Numbered from the stretch's first letter, positions 24,576-36,975 are shown. The stretch: DNA of 64,000 nt from Calonectria ilicicola (GCA_020809705.1 CP085827.1:4898001-4962000); one strand, 5' to 3'. Translations and numbers: made by a program. Notes: a model not told the origin generated them from the sequence alone.

Positions 24576-24840
24576 CATCATACTCCATAATTATTCAAAA
24601 CCACGTTCGCGATCAGTCTCATGCGCTGAACTTCGATGTTTCCAACCTCAAGTTCGCCATGCATCAATAGCTTACGGTCCAGTTACCAATTGCGCACATA
24701 TATGGTTAACCAGCGACACCTCTCAATCATCACAAAAGAAGACCTATTGCACAATCATTCAACTATTGTTAATAGTTAGATTGCCCCGAATCTAGACATA
24801 TTACTTCAATGTATAGTCTACATGGCGATTACAATAAAAT
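24576..24840. other. AT-rich spacer right of repeat A2
   Basis: No gene seen. Its right end is the possible 3' end of the Clr5-domain gene on the minus strand. Confidence 0.4.
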
Positions 24841-25037
24841 ACCCCTAAGAGATAGCCCATTGAACATAATTTCTAGAACGAAACAAGCAAGGCGGCTCAA
24901 AATAATCGTTCCAAACAGAAATGCGGTCTGAAAAGCTACCCACGCAATTTCTCTTTGGTGAGATCCGAGTTGGAATTTCGGAGAAATTTTGCATTGCTAT
25001 CTTATGCTTAGTAGATTGAACCAAGGCAAAATTCACT

Positions 25038-27407
25038 TTAATAATAAGACATACCTTTCAGGAAAATCAAGACCATAGAGAATATGGCACTTGTTAGTAA
25101 TAACTCCAAAATTGTGCCAATTATGGGCACTTCGATGTCACTCTCTTGGCTAATACAAGCTGTATTTTGGCCCTCAAATAATTGTGGAGAGGGAATTGCA
25201 GCCTCCTGTAACTTGTCTGTGATCGAACAATCTGGGGTTTGATCATTGGAGGAATTATCAGGGGCATCAGCCTCATGCTTTCTGGCAAGCCACTTTAACC
25301 GCTTGCTCTTTAGATACCCGCAACCAGGATCAAAATGAGGAGGATGAGGAGTGGCTAAGAGATTGGCTCGGCTAACCAGGCTGGAGATAAGGCAAAAGAA
25401 TTGCTCTGGAGCATCCTCATAAGATGAATTCTCAAATGAATTCATATGGTCCAGCTCAACCCCCCACATTGACCACATTGCATCCTTGAAAGCTGTCAAA
25501 TCATCTGCGGAGGAGAAGACGGTCTGCCATCGACTGAGATCTTGGCGAAATTCTTCATAGTAATCGGTGTCACCACCTTCTTTCAGATTCCCCGCGATCC
25601 CTTTTGCAAGACAGAGAAATGCAATTGTGTTGTATAAATCAGATTGAACTTTGCCGCAACTAAGTTGGCGCATTGCTAAAATCCCCGCTTCCCATGCTTT
25701 CAAATAAGTCGGAAATCTTTTGAGGATGTGATGAAATTTGGTTGAAGAGCGATGCGCTGCAAGTTTCATCATTTGGTATTCGTGAATAAAACTCTGGTGA
25801 AGACGTCGCAGTCTATACTCCGACGTTTCGGGTTTGATTTTGCATTTTGATTTGCCAACGCCGGCACCGCTTTCAACTTTCCTTTTGGTTTCCTTAAATC
25901 TGAAACCGGATTGATAATTTGACATCACCTCTAGGTTGCTCGCTATTTTCTGTAGCAGCTCCTTCAACTCTTTCATATTGCGATTCATGATTCCCAATTC
26001 CGTTTCTGGAGAATCACTGTTCCATGTGCCCGAAGATTTTGACGAATTAGGTAGGGAGTGATCTGAATCTTCCGTGTTTGTTCTCGGAGAAAAGTTGATA
26101 TTGGAGGGCGTAATGAAAGGATCGAATTCGATGTGGTAGACATCAGCGCATATCGGCAATCTCTTGTCTGCCACCCTTAGATGTGGTGGCTGGATGAACG
26201 GGAGTAGCCCTTGGTGTGGATCTGGTAGCCATGTTGGCTGTTGTGGCTCTTGCGGCTCTTCTCGCACCTCCACTATATGGGCTTCGTTGTCGACCTTTCT
26301 AAAGTTATCATCCAATTGGTCGATATCTTTCTCCAGTCTCTGCTGTCTAAACATTCTCCACGCGTTGTAGTCCAGTAGAGCGTCCTGGGCTAACGATTCA
26401 AACCCGAACCCTTCAAACACATCGCCATCACCAAGAAAACCGTCGATAAGCAACTCCATGTGCGATATAAGGGAGCTCTCACGGAATTCTCCATCAGATT
26501 GAAGCATGATAAGATGATGTTTGAGGTGCTGGTAATGCTTTAGCAGATGAAGCCCATTAGTTGTATTGTTCTGCGACCACTCTAACCCTTCTAACTTCAG
26601 AGATCTGAGTTCTCTTAGAAGTTCTGGGCTGAATATTGTAACATCCAGACTCATTTTAGCAACTTTAGCTAAAAATACAAAATCACGAGGTATCTGATGT
26701 CCTCGGCACAAGCATTGAGGTGTACATGCCCGGTAGTCAGTGATGCTAACGTATGCATGCATCCCAGATGAATCGCAGATGAACTGATCTCCACTGGAAC
26801 CATTATTAGCTATACTATACAATACCGCAGAGCGGAACCCAACCTTGAATAATTCTCAATCAACCTAAATTTAGATTCCCAACCCCAATATGGACAGCAT
26901 AACTCATAATGTCCAGACGCAGGCTGAATTACTTTGGGACAGTGGTCAGAAACAATACCATTTACCGCTAAGGTAGAATCCTTCCATTTCTTCCGCTTTA
27001 GGTAGTTTTTAACCTTTCGAGGACTCGGCATCGTCTGTTTCTGACTAGATGTAGAGCTAGCCTTACTTCCGGCGGAGGAGCTTTGGGACTGGATTGTTTT
27101 ATATCTACTTTTAGTCAGGTTTTTGTTCAAGTCCCACCTTTTGAAGTAGTACTTGTACATCCTTGCTCTGTAACATATTAGAATAAAGTAGAGAAGTCGT
27201 AAATAAGAGGCCTCACGGAGCATGAAAGCCATCCCTGTCCATATTTATGACGACGTCTTTCAGTGTGAGACGTTGGGTAATATAAAGATGTTCAATACGA
27301 GATTTCCTAGCCTCCCATTCACGGCGGTCGTATTGCTTCCGCGGGAAATGATGGTGGTCGACTTGCGGAGCGGAATCCATTTCGTAAAAAGTAAAAGTCT
27401 TGGACAT
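25038..27407 (-). CDS. Clr5-domain protein with C-terminal membrane segment
   Basis: Exon 1 is 27407 (or the ATG at 27380) to 27217 and exon 2 starts at 27167. Together they read WEARKSRIEHLYITQRLTL...GFHAPARMYKYYFKRWDLNKNL, a complete Clr5 domain, a short N-terminal module of many filamentous-fungal proteins. A long later exon, open to 25038, starts in another frame (MSLDVTIFSPELLRELRSLKL...) and ends with a hydrophobic helix (LELLLTSAIFSMVLIFL). The join between the two frames lies around 26830-26860 and I could not settle it: an intron of about 40-170 nt or a frameshift is possible. A GTATGT follows FLK near 25050, so a last exon down to about 24845 is also possible. Function unknown. The family includes nuclear and NACHT/ankyrin-linked proteins, but neither partner domain is visible here. 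Confidence 0.65.
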
Positions 27408-28106
27408 GCAATAGCAGTATGTAGATTAAGAGGGCCTGAAATGGAAGGGCGAGTGATGGGGAGAGATAAATAAGACCAGTCGATGGCGAGCCAAACAACC
27501 TTGGGGGATTAAATACTTTGCCCAACGAGGCAACTATGAAATCGGCGAACCAAATCATGCCAAAAGTTCACTACAGCGTGGCGTAAATTTGGTGCAGATT
27601 TGCAGGGTTTCATTGGTCAGGCATACATCAGGCGTCCGTCAGTCACGACTCGTGCGTCATTACTGTCTTACAGAGGAGCAATTTGGCCAACAGAAGGCGG
27701 CTATGCAGGCATTAGCACAGCCACTATTAGATGATTGGATAGTAAGTAAGGCGATTTGAGCAAAAGGACACGGGAACCAACACATCAAACCATGCCATCT
27801 TATGTAAGGGCTTAATCACGAATTCCAGTCAAATTAAAAACCCCAAAATCGACATACAAAAAACACCTTTCCGAATCACAACTATATACACATATACACA
27901 TACCAGATCGATACTATCAAGAATATGTCCGAAAAAGTCCTCTAGCTTAACTGGGAATTGCTGAAGTCTATAATTTTGGTCTTCTATGCTTTCTTTAATA
28001 GAGGTTATATAATAAGATATATCTAAAGCAACATATATCTTGTACTTTAGATTGTATCTCAGTTATTAAATGTGTGATTGCTGCTGGATTAGATTCCTGT
28101 AGTCGC
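27408..28106. other. AT-rich region without genes
   Basis: About 700 bp, promoter side of the Clr5 gene and 3' side of the HSP70-like relic. No open frame of note and no RNA gene seen. Confidence 0.5.
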
Positions 28107-28550
28107 TTAACTCTTTCTATACCGTCTTGCTTGTGAGACGAGGTTCGTTTTGCCCATTACTCTAACGCAACTCTTCAGGATCCTTTTGAAGAAGTTCTTG
28201 ATATCTGGAGCGCTGGTCATTTTATCGATTGCGACTTCGAATCCCCAGGCAGATACTTTTCTATCCTTGTAGGCAATGACAGAAGGCACTTTATCCCCAT
28301 ATTGGTTCACTGGGAGAGTTCAATTCTCATAAATTAGCAAACAAAAGCGGTCTCTCTCTCTCTCTCTCTCTTTTTTTTTTTTTTTTTTTTTTTTTAATTT
28401 TTTTTGGGTAATATTCAAGTTCCCATCTGCACCAAGTCCGCCACGCATTGCTGAAATACCCTTCACCTTGAAGTCCGCATTGGACTTGATGCTGCACGTA
28501 CCTGCCATCCCAAAGCTAATGCAGACAAGGAGGTCTGGAACTGGGGTCAA
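28107..28550 (-). pseudogene. Relic of HSP70-like ATPase gene
   Basis: Minus-strand reading gives PDLLVCISFGMAG, then a GTACGT donor at 28501, and further on NQYGDKVPSVIAYKDRKVSAWGFEVAIDK up to a stop at 28107. This matches the start of the fungal HSP70/actin-like ATPase family, which normally reads PDILVGIDFGMT, then a tryptophan-proline segment, KVPSVIAY and WGFEV, and is about 600 residues long. Here the catalytic Asp of IDFG is Ser (ISFG), the chain ends after roughly 80 residues, and the presumed intron holds a (TC)n/T tract. It is therefore a truncated, decayed copy. The family's usual role is unknown; many paralogues occur per fungal genome. Confidence 0.6.
28350..28395 (+). repeat. 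(TC)n followed by poly-T tract
   Basis: About ten TC units followed by 25 Ts, inside the HSP70-like relic. A simple repeat likely to vary in length. Confidence 0.9.
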
Positions 28551-29484
28551 AAGCGTGAGTCAATAAGTTTAGTTAATATCTAGTCGCACCAAGAACACGA
28601 TTAAGTTGAAGCGAAATCAGAAGCGAATATTGTACGTTCACGTCGAAAGTAACAACTCGCAAATGTTCGATATGTCTATTGGTATATGAATGTGCTAGGA
28701 TTTTGTTCGTGGAAGGTGGCTTGCTAAAATTTTTTGTTTAATAATGTATTAATAGGTGTAGCTAAGGAAAAGATTATAGAGGAGAGAGTTAATAGGACAT
28801 TTTGATTTTGTTGTAAAATGATGATACCTACCCTATAAGATATTCTCTTGAGATACTCGCCACTTTATCGAGATTATCACCAAGTAGTCAGCGGTCAAGT
28901 TAGTTGTAAGTATTAAATAAGCAGTTCTAAATGATTAATTTACTTCTTCTAATATATACATATAGACATAATTTTGTTATGATATATGATATCGTCGGGG
29001 GCATGTTAAAGAGATAATACGCCAGTGCCATTCTACTAGCAGTATTACCACCGTGTCCATTTGAATTATATATGGAAATTTCACTGTCGGGCTTTCTGTC
29101 TTGCTTTACCAAGTAGAAGAAGAAAAATAAAGATGCCATAAACGGACAAAGATTGTCGCCAAAGTAATCTATATGGTAGCGTAGATATCTATAGTAATAA
29201 CAAGCGCCTGGGGAGTTCAACATCCTGTGTGAACCTCCCATGGGGCTATAAAAACCTCCTTCCATACATTGTCGCCTTTCCTGGATGTAGAGACCCGATT
29301 AGAGCACCTCCGACCGTAAGCCATTGCAACGCCCCGGTTACCCCATTATGACGCCGTTGCGAAACCGCCATTCCTCCCAAATGTCCTCGGAGGACAAGCT
29401 TGTAAACAATCTCTGCAGTAATGAAGGTAAAATATAAAAGTAATACATGATATATAAGTATGTATGGAAAGATATGGTCATTTT
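28551..29484. other. AT-rich region, right edge of the island
   Basis: Two overlapping open frames on the minus strand (28927-29265 and 29246-29488) read as hydrophobic or Tyr-rich sequence without a recognised motif. They are more likely chance frames in AT-rich DNA. Sequence composition rises back to the core level at about 29.4 kb. Confidence 0.45.
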
Positions 29485-31814
29485 TCACCGGCTCCCCACA
29501 GAGCCCGGAGCGGGAGACCGAGAGTCGAGGTTAAATGTGTCTACCAACAAAGGGAATGTCTTGGCAAAGGCATCGCCAAGTTTCCAATTGTCGAGGTTGC
29601 GCAAATGCCGCTCAAAGACGGGGTTGATCATGAGCTCGTCACCGTCCGGGTTCTGGAGCAGGGTGTCGGTGTCCTCATATGGCCATGAGAGGGAAAGCGT
29701 GGTGGTAAAAGGAACGAAGAAATTCTCAAATACGTACACCCCTGATTGCGACTCGCGAGTGATGCGCTCACGCATTTTCGGAAAAGGTATGTGGTCAACC
29801 CAAGCCGGATGAGGGTAGGTAAGTTGTGCCTGGGATGGTGAAATCCACTCGGGGAGACGCTCATAGTTGTCTTGAGTGGGGGCTATCTGCCAACGCATCA
29901 CGAGAAACATGATGTAGAGCACGGCGACCTTCTCGGGAAGGTTGGAGATGTCTGGAAAGGTGGTGAGAATGTCGGTAAAGACCTTGGAGAGCGGGTGGCT
30001 GTATGCGCTCTGGGCTGGATTAAGAAGAGATGAGACGGATGGATATCGTGGGCCGACTACTTCCTGGGCTGGGAGGCCATCGGCCGCACGCTGGCGCCGT
30101 TCACTGAGAAAATCGAGGAGTAGGGAGTCAAGAGGACAGGTTGGCGGACAGTTCTTGATGGGGGTTGAATAGTCGACAATGCCTTGATCTGACCGTGGCG
30201 GCATTGGGCCTGGAGTAGAACCATGAGCACCAGGTGTACACACGCTCGGGCCGGGACTGTGACCTGATCCGACACTTTCGGGGCCAGGAGGGAGGGAATG
30301 CGACTGATGGAGCGGATAGGAATGGGACTGCTGTGCTGCCTGACTGTGGTGCGGGGAGTGCTGCTGTTCCAGTCCTTGATAAGCGGGCTTTCCTTGTGAC
30401 CCCCAACTAGAAGATCTGTTGTGTATAGAACGCTCATAGGATACGCCAGTCCAATCATGCTTCATAGGCAAATGATGGTATGCTGGGGTATCTTGGGCGC
30501 CATTAATACCGTTTTGGATTCGATTCACTCGCTGGGTCGGATCAAGCAAAAAGTCAAGCCCTAGGCGTTCGGGTCCCATTTCAAGCCCATGACGTAGATC
30601 GTGCCGCTGCTGAATTAGCTGGGTATTGGCTTGAACCTCAAAGCTCGAGTTGCCTCCAGGATTGGCATGTTGCTGCTGCTGCTGCTGCTGATGTTGTTGC
30701 TGTTGCTGCTGCCAGTGTTGCTGCTGATGCGGGTGAGAATGGGGATAAGAGGGGTCGTGGACTCCAGGAGAAGCAGCGCTCCCTGGAGTTGAAGCAGCAT
30801 TATTATTATTGTTGCTGCTGTTGTTGTGATGGTGATGGTTGGGGGGGACTGTGGCAGGGTGAGGAGCGCTTGTGGGCATCTGGCTTGTATATACCGGTGG
30901 AGTATAAGACTGAGTTGGCGCGATGTATGCTTGCTCAACGGCAGCTACCATTCCATTATTAGCTGGACGCAAACCTAGAAAGCTGGCTGATAACATACCA
31001 TGGCCAATGAGCGGCTGAAGCATGGCGATAATGCCAGCTAGGCGGCGCTTAATTTCAGCATTCTCCTGCTCGACGGCCTCTTTGGCACGCAGGACGGCCT
31101 GGAGCTCCTGATAGGGCTGCTGGTTGGTGAGTTCCTGGATACGGCGTTCGAGCGTCTCAATCTGGTTCTTTGTGCGCTCTCGGATGGCGCGCTGAGCCTC
31201 ACGGTCTAGGAAAGTTAGTTGTGGAGTTCTTGGCGTAGAGTGTTTCGAGGGGGAATTAGTGGGTATGGGTGTATCAGATAAGGCAGGGCAAGGTGGACGG
31301 GATAAGTCGTATGATGGAGAAAAAGAGACATGTCGATAAGACAGCGTCGGGCAACGGGATTGGGGCTTGGGTTACACATTCAAGGTAGGATTCCTGCAAG
31401 ATGGGTGTAATCGGATTATGGCACATGATGAACAGGGGAGCTGGAGCCAAAACGGAGAAGCTGCAGCAAGGGCAAGGACTCGTGGCGAGGGACAGACAAA
31501 AACGACATACCATTTGCACGCTTCTTGGCCAGCTGCTCCGGCGTCAGGTTGGCCACGCCTCTATTCCCAGGCCCCGTCTTCTTCTTCTTGCGGGCAGCGC
31601 TGGAGGAATCCTCGCCGCCGGTGCCGGGAGTGGGCGCGTCGGCCTCACGCTTGGTGCCGCCGCTCCTCGAGGCCGACGTGTCATCGCCAACGGTGCCCGG
31701 CGTGGGAGGAGCCGGGCTCTCGACGACGACAAGGGCGCCAGCGCCAGAGACCGCAGAGGAACCGGCGCCGGCGTCTGCACCGGCAGCAGCAGGCGATTCG
31801 GATCCGGGGCTCAT
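29485..31814 (-). CDS. bZIP transcription factor with DUF3425 domain
   Basis: Two exons, 31814-31511 and 31205-29485, 674 residues; the GTATGT donor and CCTAG acceptor split the codon of Asp102 inside the basic region. Residues about 90-150 read NLTPEQLAKKRAN-DREAQRAIRERTKNQIETLERRIQEL, the Asn-x-Arg-Glu-Ala-Gln-Arg type of basic region, then leucine-zipper heptads and a coiled coil (KEAVEQENAEIKRRL). The middle is low in complexity: poly-His/Asn, then a Gln/His run encoded by CAG repeats (30665-30730, plus strand CTG). The C-terminal third (SLLLDFLSERRQ... to WPYEDTDTLLQNPDGDELMINPVFERHL) is DUF3425, a fungal domain usually paired with bZIP. A nuclear regulator; targets unknown. Confidence 0.88.
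30665..30730 (-). repeat. CAG-type repeat encoding poly-Gln
   Basis: On the minus strand a run of CAG/CAA and CAT codons gives QQQHWQQQQQQHQQQQQQQH in the bZIP protein. It is preceded (30797-30845) by AAT/CAT codons encoding a poly-Asn/His stretch. Both are slippage-prone. Confidence 0.9.
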
Positions 31815-33361
31815 ATGGGGTGGGTGGGCTGGCCGGCGGCCGGAGTGGGTGGAGAGATTCGTGTGGGTGAGGGAGGAGACGGGGTCGCGTCGGCCTTGGT
31901 CGAGTGGAGAAGCCGGGCGGTCTCCCTCTGGCCACTGCTAGCGCGCGTCGTGGTGGCTCGCTCAGTGGCTCGCTCAGTGGCTCGCTCGCTCAGTCCCAGT
32001 CCCAGCGCTGCTGGCTGGCTTGGCCCAGGACCCAGGGCCCAGAATGGCTTCTCTCTCTCCCCTTCTCCTCCTCCTCCGTGCCTGCCTACAGCCGTAGGTC
32101 CTCAATCCGGTGCAGCATATGCGGGGGGTCCACCCACCGCACAGTCGGTCACGTCGGTTACACTGCTTTGCGTTGGGTCGGCGCGTGGGCGTCGGCTGGG
32201 TCGTACGAAAGACTGAGGGAAAACCCAGGATGCGAAAAGTGGACAAGATCGAGGCGGGCCTATGGGAGGGGGGGCGTTGACTCATATGGCCTGGTGGTGC
32301 CCAGTCATACCCGAGTCATGGGCCGCAGCCGCGCTCGTCTCGGGGCACAGCTTTCTTTTGGCGTGCGCCCTGTTCTCGCTATCACCAGCAGCCTCTGTGG
32401 GGCCGGCACTCGTTGTCTCTGGCTGCTTTGTCTCTGGTTATCTTTGTCCTCTGTCTCTGTGCTTTTCGCTGCATGCTCTCTCTCGATTGCCGAAGTGCTG
32501 GGGTTGTCGTGGGTGGAAAACGAGACAGTCAACTCTGCGAGCACCAGCCAACACCACCTCCTTCACCCCCTAAACTCCAGGCAAGTCACCTGACTTCAAT
32601 TGCTAACCAACACGTCGAGTTTCTGCCTTCTTCCACAACAACGTGTGATGCAAATTACACCTGTACATATTGCTTCTTTTGAAAAACTACCATTACAGGC
32701 CCTGCCTTGCTAGCCTTCACCATCTGCAAGTAAAGCTTAAAATATAGCCAGAACCTAAATGGCTGGGTCCAGCTTCTCAGGCACATGACTGAAAACAGAG
32801 TTCACCAGCTCGAAAACAAGTCAAAGTCAAGGAATAAATAGAAGCAATCGAGGTAGATCGAATAAACAGTATCATTCTGAGCCAACTTTTCATCTAAACA
32901 GCCATCATCATGACAGAGTCTCTCTACCCCAGCGTGTCTACCTTGCACCACTAAAGAACTTTAACCTTCTCCATCCAGGCTAACCCATTGTTCTGGAACT
33001 ATGGCAGAACACTAATGCCTCAGACCTAGGATAGCTTAATAACCTAATCATGGTAGGCGGGTACCAGAAACGGTACTTCCATCGTGCCATCTCATCACGT
33101 CACTCATGACTTGCTCCCTTACTATTTGCATGCACAAGCGCAAGTTTGATCTGTCGCTCAATGTTGGCATCCAAATGAGACCTTTCATCTACTTAGGCAA
33201 TATTCCAGTACAGTACCCCGAGTTTCCCATTCCTTTGCCTATCTTCGTCTTGGCTCGTGAAATTCCCCACCATTCTTTAAGCAATTAACCCAGACACATG
33301 CTCGCCATTCCAAAAATATAAAACAACCCCTGATTTGCCGACCCTATACTTTTGGGCCAAA
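31815..33361. other. bZIP upstream region and Nic96 3' flank
   Basis: About 1.5 kb. It contains a tandem repeat of a 12-base unit (TGGCTCGCTCAG) at 31953-31993 about 140 bp upstream of the bZIP start. The open frames on both strands here (up to 271 codons) overlap the repeat and the bZIP exon and show no family motif. No RNA gene is seen. Confidence 0.55.
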
Positions 33362-36300
33362 TTATTCTGCAGAAGCCCTGGCCAGGGCCTCGTGCAAGTG
33401 AGGAGGGAACCTGTATCGGAGCTGACTTGTGTATGTGGTCAGATCCAGCGTCATCTGCTTCAACTGCTCCACCATCATGCGTCGAGTGCCCTCGTTGCCG
33501 CTGAACTGGCCGTTGGTGAGCTGTTCCTTCTGTCGCACGCAGCAGATGATGGTCCACATCAACAGGTTGGGCACATTGATCGATACGGGCTGTGATAGAC
33601 CAGAGAACTTGGAGGCGTAGGCTCGGATGATGCTTGCATCGCCTGCGGCATCCAGAGGCAAAATCTCCAGGCTTCGGATTTTCTAGTTGTCATCTGTTAG
33701 CAACATACTTGTGTAAAAATTGGATTGTAACGTACATCGAGGCATTGTGCCCACTGTCCGGTCTCAACAAAGCTCTTAATGGTGCTCATCTCGAGTAGCA
33801 CTCGGCATGCCACCTTGTTCTGATCCTGAATTCTCCTGAAGAACATGGCATCACGTTCGTACATCGACATCATTGTCTTGGCCAGCTCTACAGGGTCGTC
33901 AATAGCTGCTAGGCTTAGGCTGCTGCCAGCCTCAGCTTCCTGTCCACCGGCACGAGGCTTGACAGGCATCAGGCGCATGGGATCTTCGCCAATCTCTAGC
34001 GAAATGGCTTCACTGAGGGCACGGCTGACGATGGCCACGACGGTGTCGTACTCGCCTGCAAGGTGATACAAAAGGACCGAGTCTGTGGTTCGGCCGTTCT
34101 CATCAGCAAAGCTGGCCGCCTGGAGTGTCACGGTGTTGACAAAGTCGTCTTCGGCATCTAGGCCAATGAGCGGGCCACGCTCCTCAATAATACCGCGGAT
34201 GCGTCGTCCATCTGGGCGAATGTCGCCAATCAGCTTGCTGAACTCTCTTGTCTCTAGCACCAGCTCTCGGAGAGCCTCGTGGCAGAGACTGCCGTGTCGC
34301 TGGCCTGCCTCTCCGCCGAGATCCCGGTTCAGGCAGATTAGTGTAAGGTAGTCCACAGCCGAAACCACATCCGCAGCTCTGAAGTCACGGGTGTAGTATC
34401 CGATCATGCGACCAAAGTTGATCTGAGGCAAGTTCTTGGTGCTGTAGCTGCGGAGGTCATTGGACGGCGACAGGGCGTCGCTTGGTCGGAGTAGACCGTA
34501 AAAGGCAAGTGCCAAACCAAAGTGCACAGCATCAACATAAGAGAAAGGGTACAAGTAGGCAATAGCATCCTCAAACATACCAGACAGAATCTGTAGGTAG
34601 AAGAACATGCCAAAGCTGCCATTATTGTCCTCAGAGTTGGCCTTGGGGAAGTGCTTGAGACCAATCTCGCGAATGCTGGATTGAAGTTCGGCCAGGCCAT
34701 ATGACTCGCCAGCCATCTCGATGGTCTTGTCTCCCTCTCTGGCCAGGTTGAACTGAAGCCAGATCCAGTCGTTGATATCAGTGTTGAGTCCCTCCAAGTT
34801 GCGGTTGCTGAGCTCGATACGGCCAATAACCTTGTAACAAGCCATGCGGAAAGGATCAATCGAGTTCTCAGGGGCGTTGCGCGATCGCTGGATGTATTCG
34901 TTGGTGCAACGGTCCAAAAGTTTTCTGTTAGTGATTCTGCGATCCTCGCTGGCGGCGTAGTTGTTGAGGTAGGTAGCGAAGGTTCTGTCGATACCACGGA
35001 ACTGGTTGCTGTTGTCATTGACATACTTGGCCGCCTCACTGACATGTCCCGAGCGAAGCAGGTAGAAGACAATGGCCCATACATACTCTCCCGCGACCTG
35101 CTGCAGCTCTGTGTTATCAGGCACGAGGTCTTTGCGGGCGGATCGTAATCGAATATACGCCTTGATTTTGCTGACAATGTCAGGTAGACCACCGAGCTTG
35201 GCTTCATGTGGGTGCTTGGCGATGAGAGACTCAACTTCACGGAGGAATTGCTTCTCAAGGAATGCGTTTGCGCCAGTGAGAATACGTTTTCTCATCTCAA
35301 CAGATTTGGGAGAGTTGGGGTTTTCGTCGAGATACATTTCAGCGAATCCTCGCTCCTTGGCTGTGGCATTGTTGAGCGTGGTTTCGGCTTCTGGGTTCTC
35401 GCCTACAATCTCCATGACGGCCAAGTATGCTTCCACAACGTGGGGGGCATGAGGCTCATGGGACTTTTGCTCGACAGCAGCCAGTTCCGAGAGAATGGGG
35501 TAAGGTCGCTCTGAGAGACGAGAGCCGTTGAGAGAGCGAATCTTCTCTGACAGCCGACCTTGTCTCTCACGCAGAACTCGGTCGTCGGTAGAACCACGAC
35601 CATCCATAAGGGTCGCGGAATCAGAGGGACGATCGACATCTGAAAAGTCCGATTGGTGTGCGCCAATTCGGCTGGGGGTACCAATAACGGAGCGTTGGAG
35701 CGTAGACTTGCCCAGCACGCTTTGCCTGCCCGCTCTTGGGGCAGCGCTCTGGGCCTTGCTCCTTCGGGAACGACCAAATCCAGCCTGGGACTCGCGGCCA
35801 GGTGCTACCGTCTCCTCGCGGGGCTTGATTCCAAAGTGTTGGTAGATGCGCTTGCGCTGTGCCTCCCACTCCATTGTAACATTGTCCTCGAGGAAGTTAT
35901 CAAAGTCGCGAACTGATCGCTCGAGGCCGTCGGCAATCATGCTCAGTGTAGTTTTCGTCTGGAGATTCGACAGATAGGTCTCGACATCGACCTCGCTGGG
36001 GGCGTAACCGTGCACCGCGCGCTCAACTCGTCCACCCTGAACATCGAGCATTCCAAGATCTTTGGCTGCCAGTCCTGGGTCGACTCCAGATGCAGCGAGC
36101 AGGTAATGGGCCTTGCCGTCCAAGGGCTTCTCGTTGGGCTTGGATTGCAGCTTCCTGAGCCGGTGGCGCAGGTCACCAAGACCTAGCTCCAGGCTTGGAA
36201 GATCCTCCATGTTGGACTTGCCATCTGCCTTTTGGCTCTTGGCGAAGAGGCTGTCGAAGTAAGCACCGGCGGGCTGCGACTGGGTCTGGGCCAAGCTGTT

Positions 36301-36975
36301 AGGGGCCTGGCTGGCCAGGAGGCTGCCACCAAGGGCGCCAGGGATCATAGTACTGGCACCCATGATTGAATTTGTGTTTTGTTGAGGCTGCTGCTGTGTA
36401 GTCGTGTTGCCGAAGAGAGAGGGTTTCGGCGTGGACAATCCGGTCGCGGCGGTCTGGGTCGTCGCGCCACCAAAGAGCGATGGCTTCTGCTGTGCCTGCT
36501 GCTGGTTACCAAACAAACCACCAGTCGTGCCTGTCGTCGGTGTGCTTTGCGCGGCCTGGCCAAAGAGCCCGCCACCTGTCGTGCCTGTCGCGCCAGCCTG
36601 TTGCGTCGTCGACTGCCCAAATAGACCACCGGTCGGCGTGCTGGTTTGGCTCTGTTGTTGTGGTTGACCAAAGAGTCCGCCGGTGGCAGGCTTGTTTCCG
36701 CCCAAGGCGCCTCCAAACAATCCCCCCGTAGTACCGGCCTGCTGTTGGTTCTGGGTCGTCGATTGACCAAAGAGACCACCTCCAGTGGTGCCTGTCTGCT
36801 GGTTTTGCGTCGTCGACTGGCCGAAGAGGCCGCCCCCCGTGGTCCCAGCCTGTTGGTTCTGCGTCGCTGGTTGCCCAAAAAGTCCACCGCTGGGCTTGTT
36901 CGCGTTGGCGCCGCCGAACAGCGAGCCTCCAAGGCCGCCCGAGGTGTTGCCCGCCGCCTGTCCAAAGAGAGACAT
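33362..36975 (-). CDS. nic96: Nucleoporin Nic96/Nup93 with N-terminal GLFG repeats
   Basis: Scaffold nucleoporin of the inner ring of the nuclear pore complex. Two exons, 36975-33736 and 33682-33362, 1186 residues; the 53-bp intron has a GTACGT donor and CTAG acceptor. The start is taken at the MSLFGQAAG methionine; the frame is open upstream to 37137, but that part does not resemble the family. Residues 1-200 carry about eight GLFG and four SLFG motifs spaced by Gln/Thr/Gly linkers, the kind that binds transport receptors. From about residue 300 the Nic96 fold begins: AHYLLAASGVDPGLAAKDLGML, DNFLEDNVTMEWEAQRKRIYQHFG and a long alpha-helical C-terminus. Yeast Nic96 has no such FG region, so this subunit appears to combine scaffold and FG roles. 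Confidence 0.9.

Noticed and set aside
29246..29488. 80-codon hydrophobic open frame (-), possible small membrane protein
   Set aside because: Lies across the 3' end of the bZIP gene in AT-rich DNA, no conserved motif, and AT-rich DNA readily yields hydrophobic frames.
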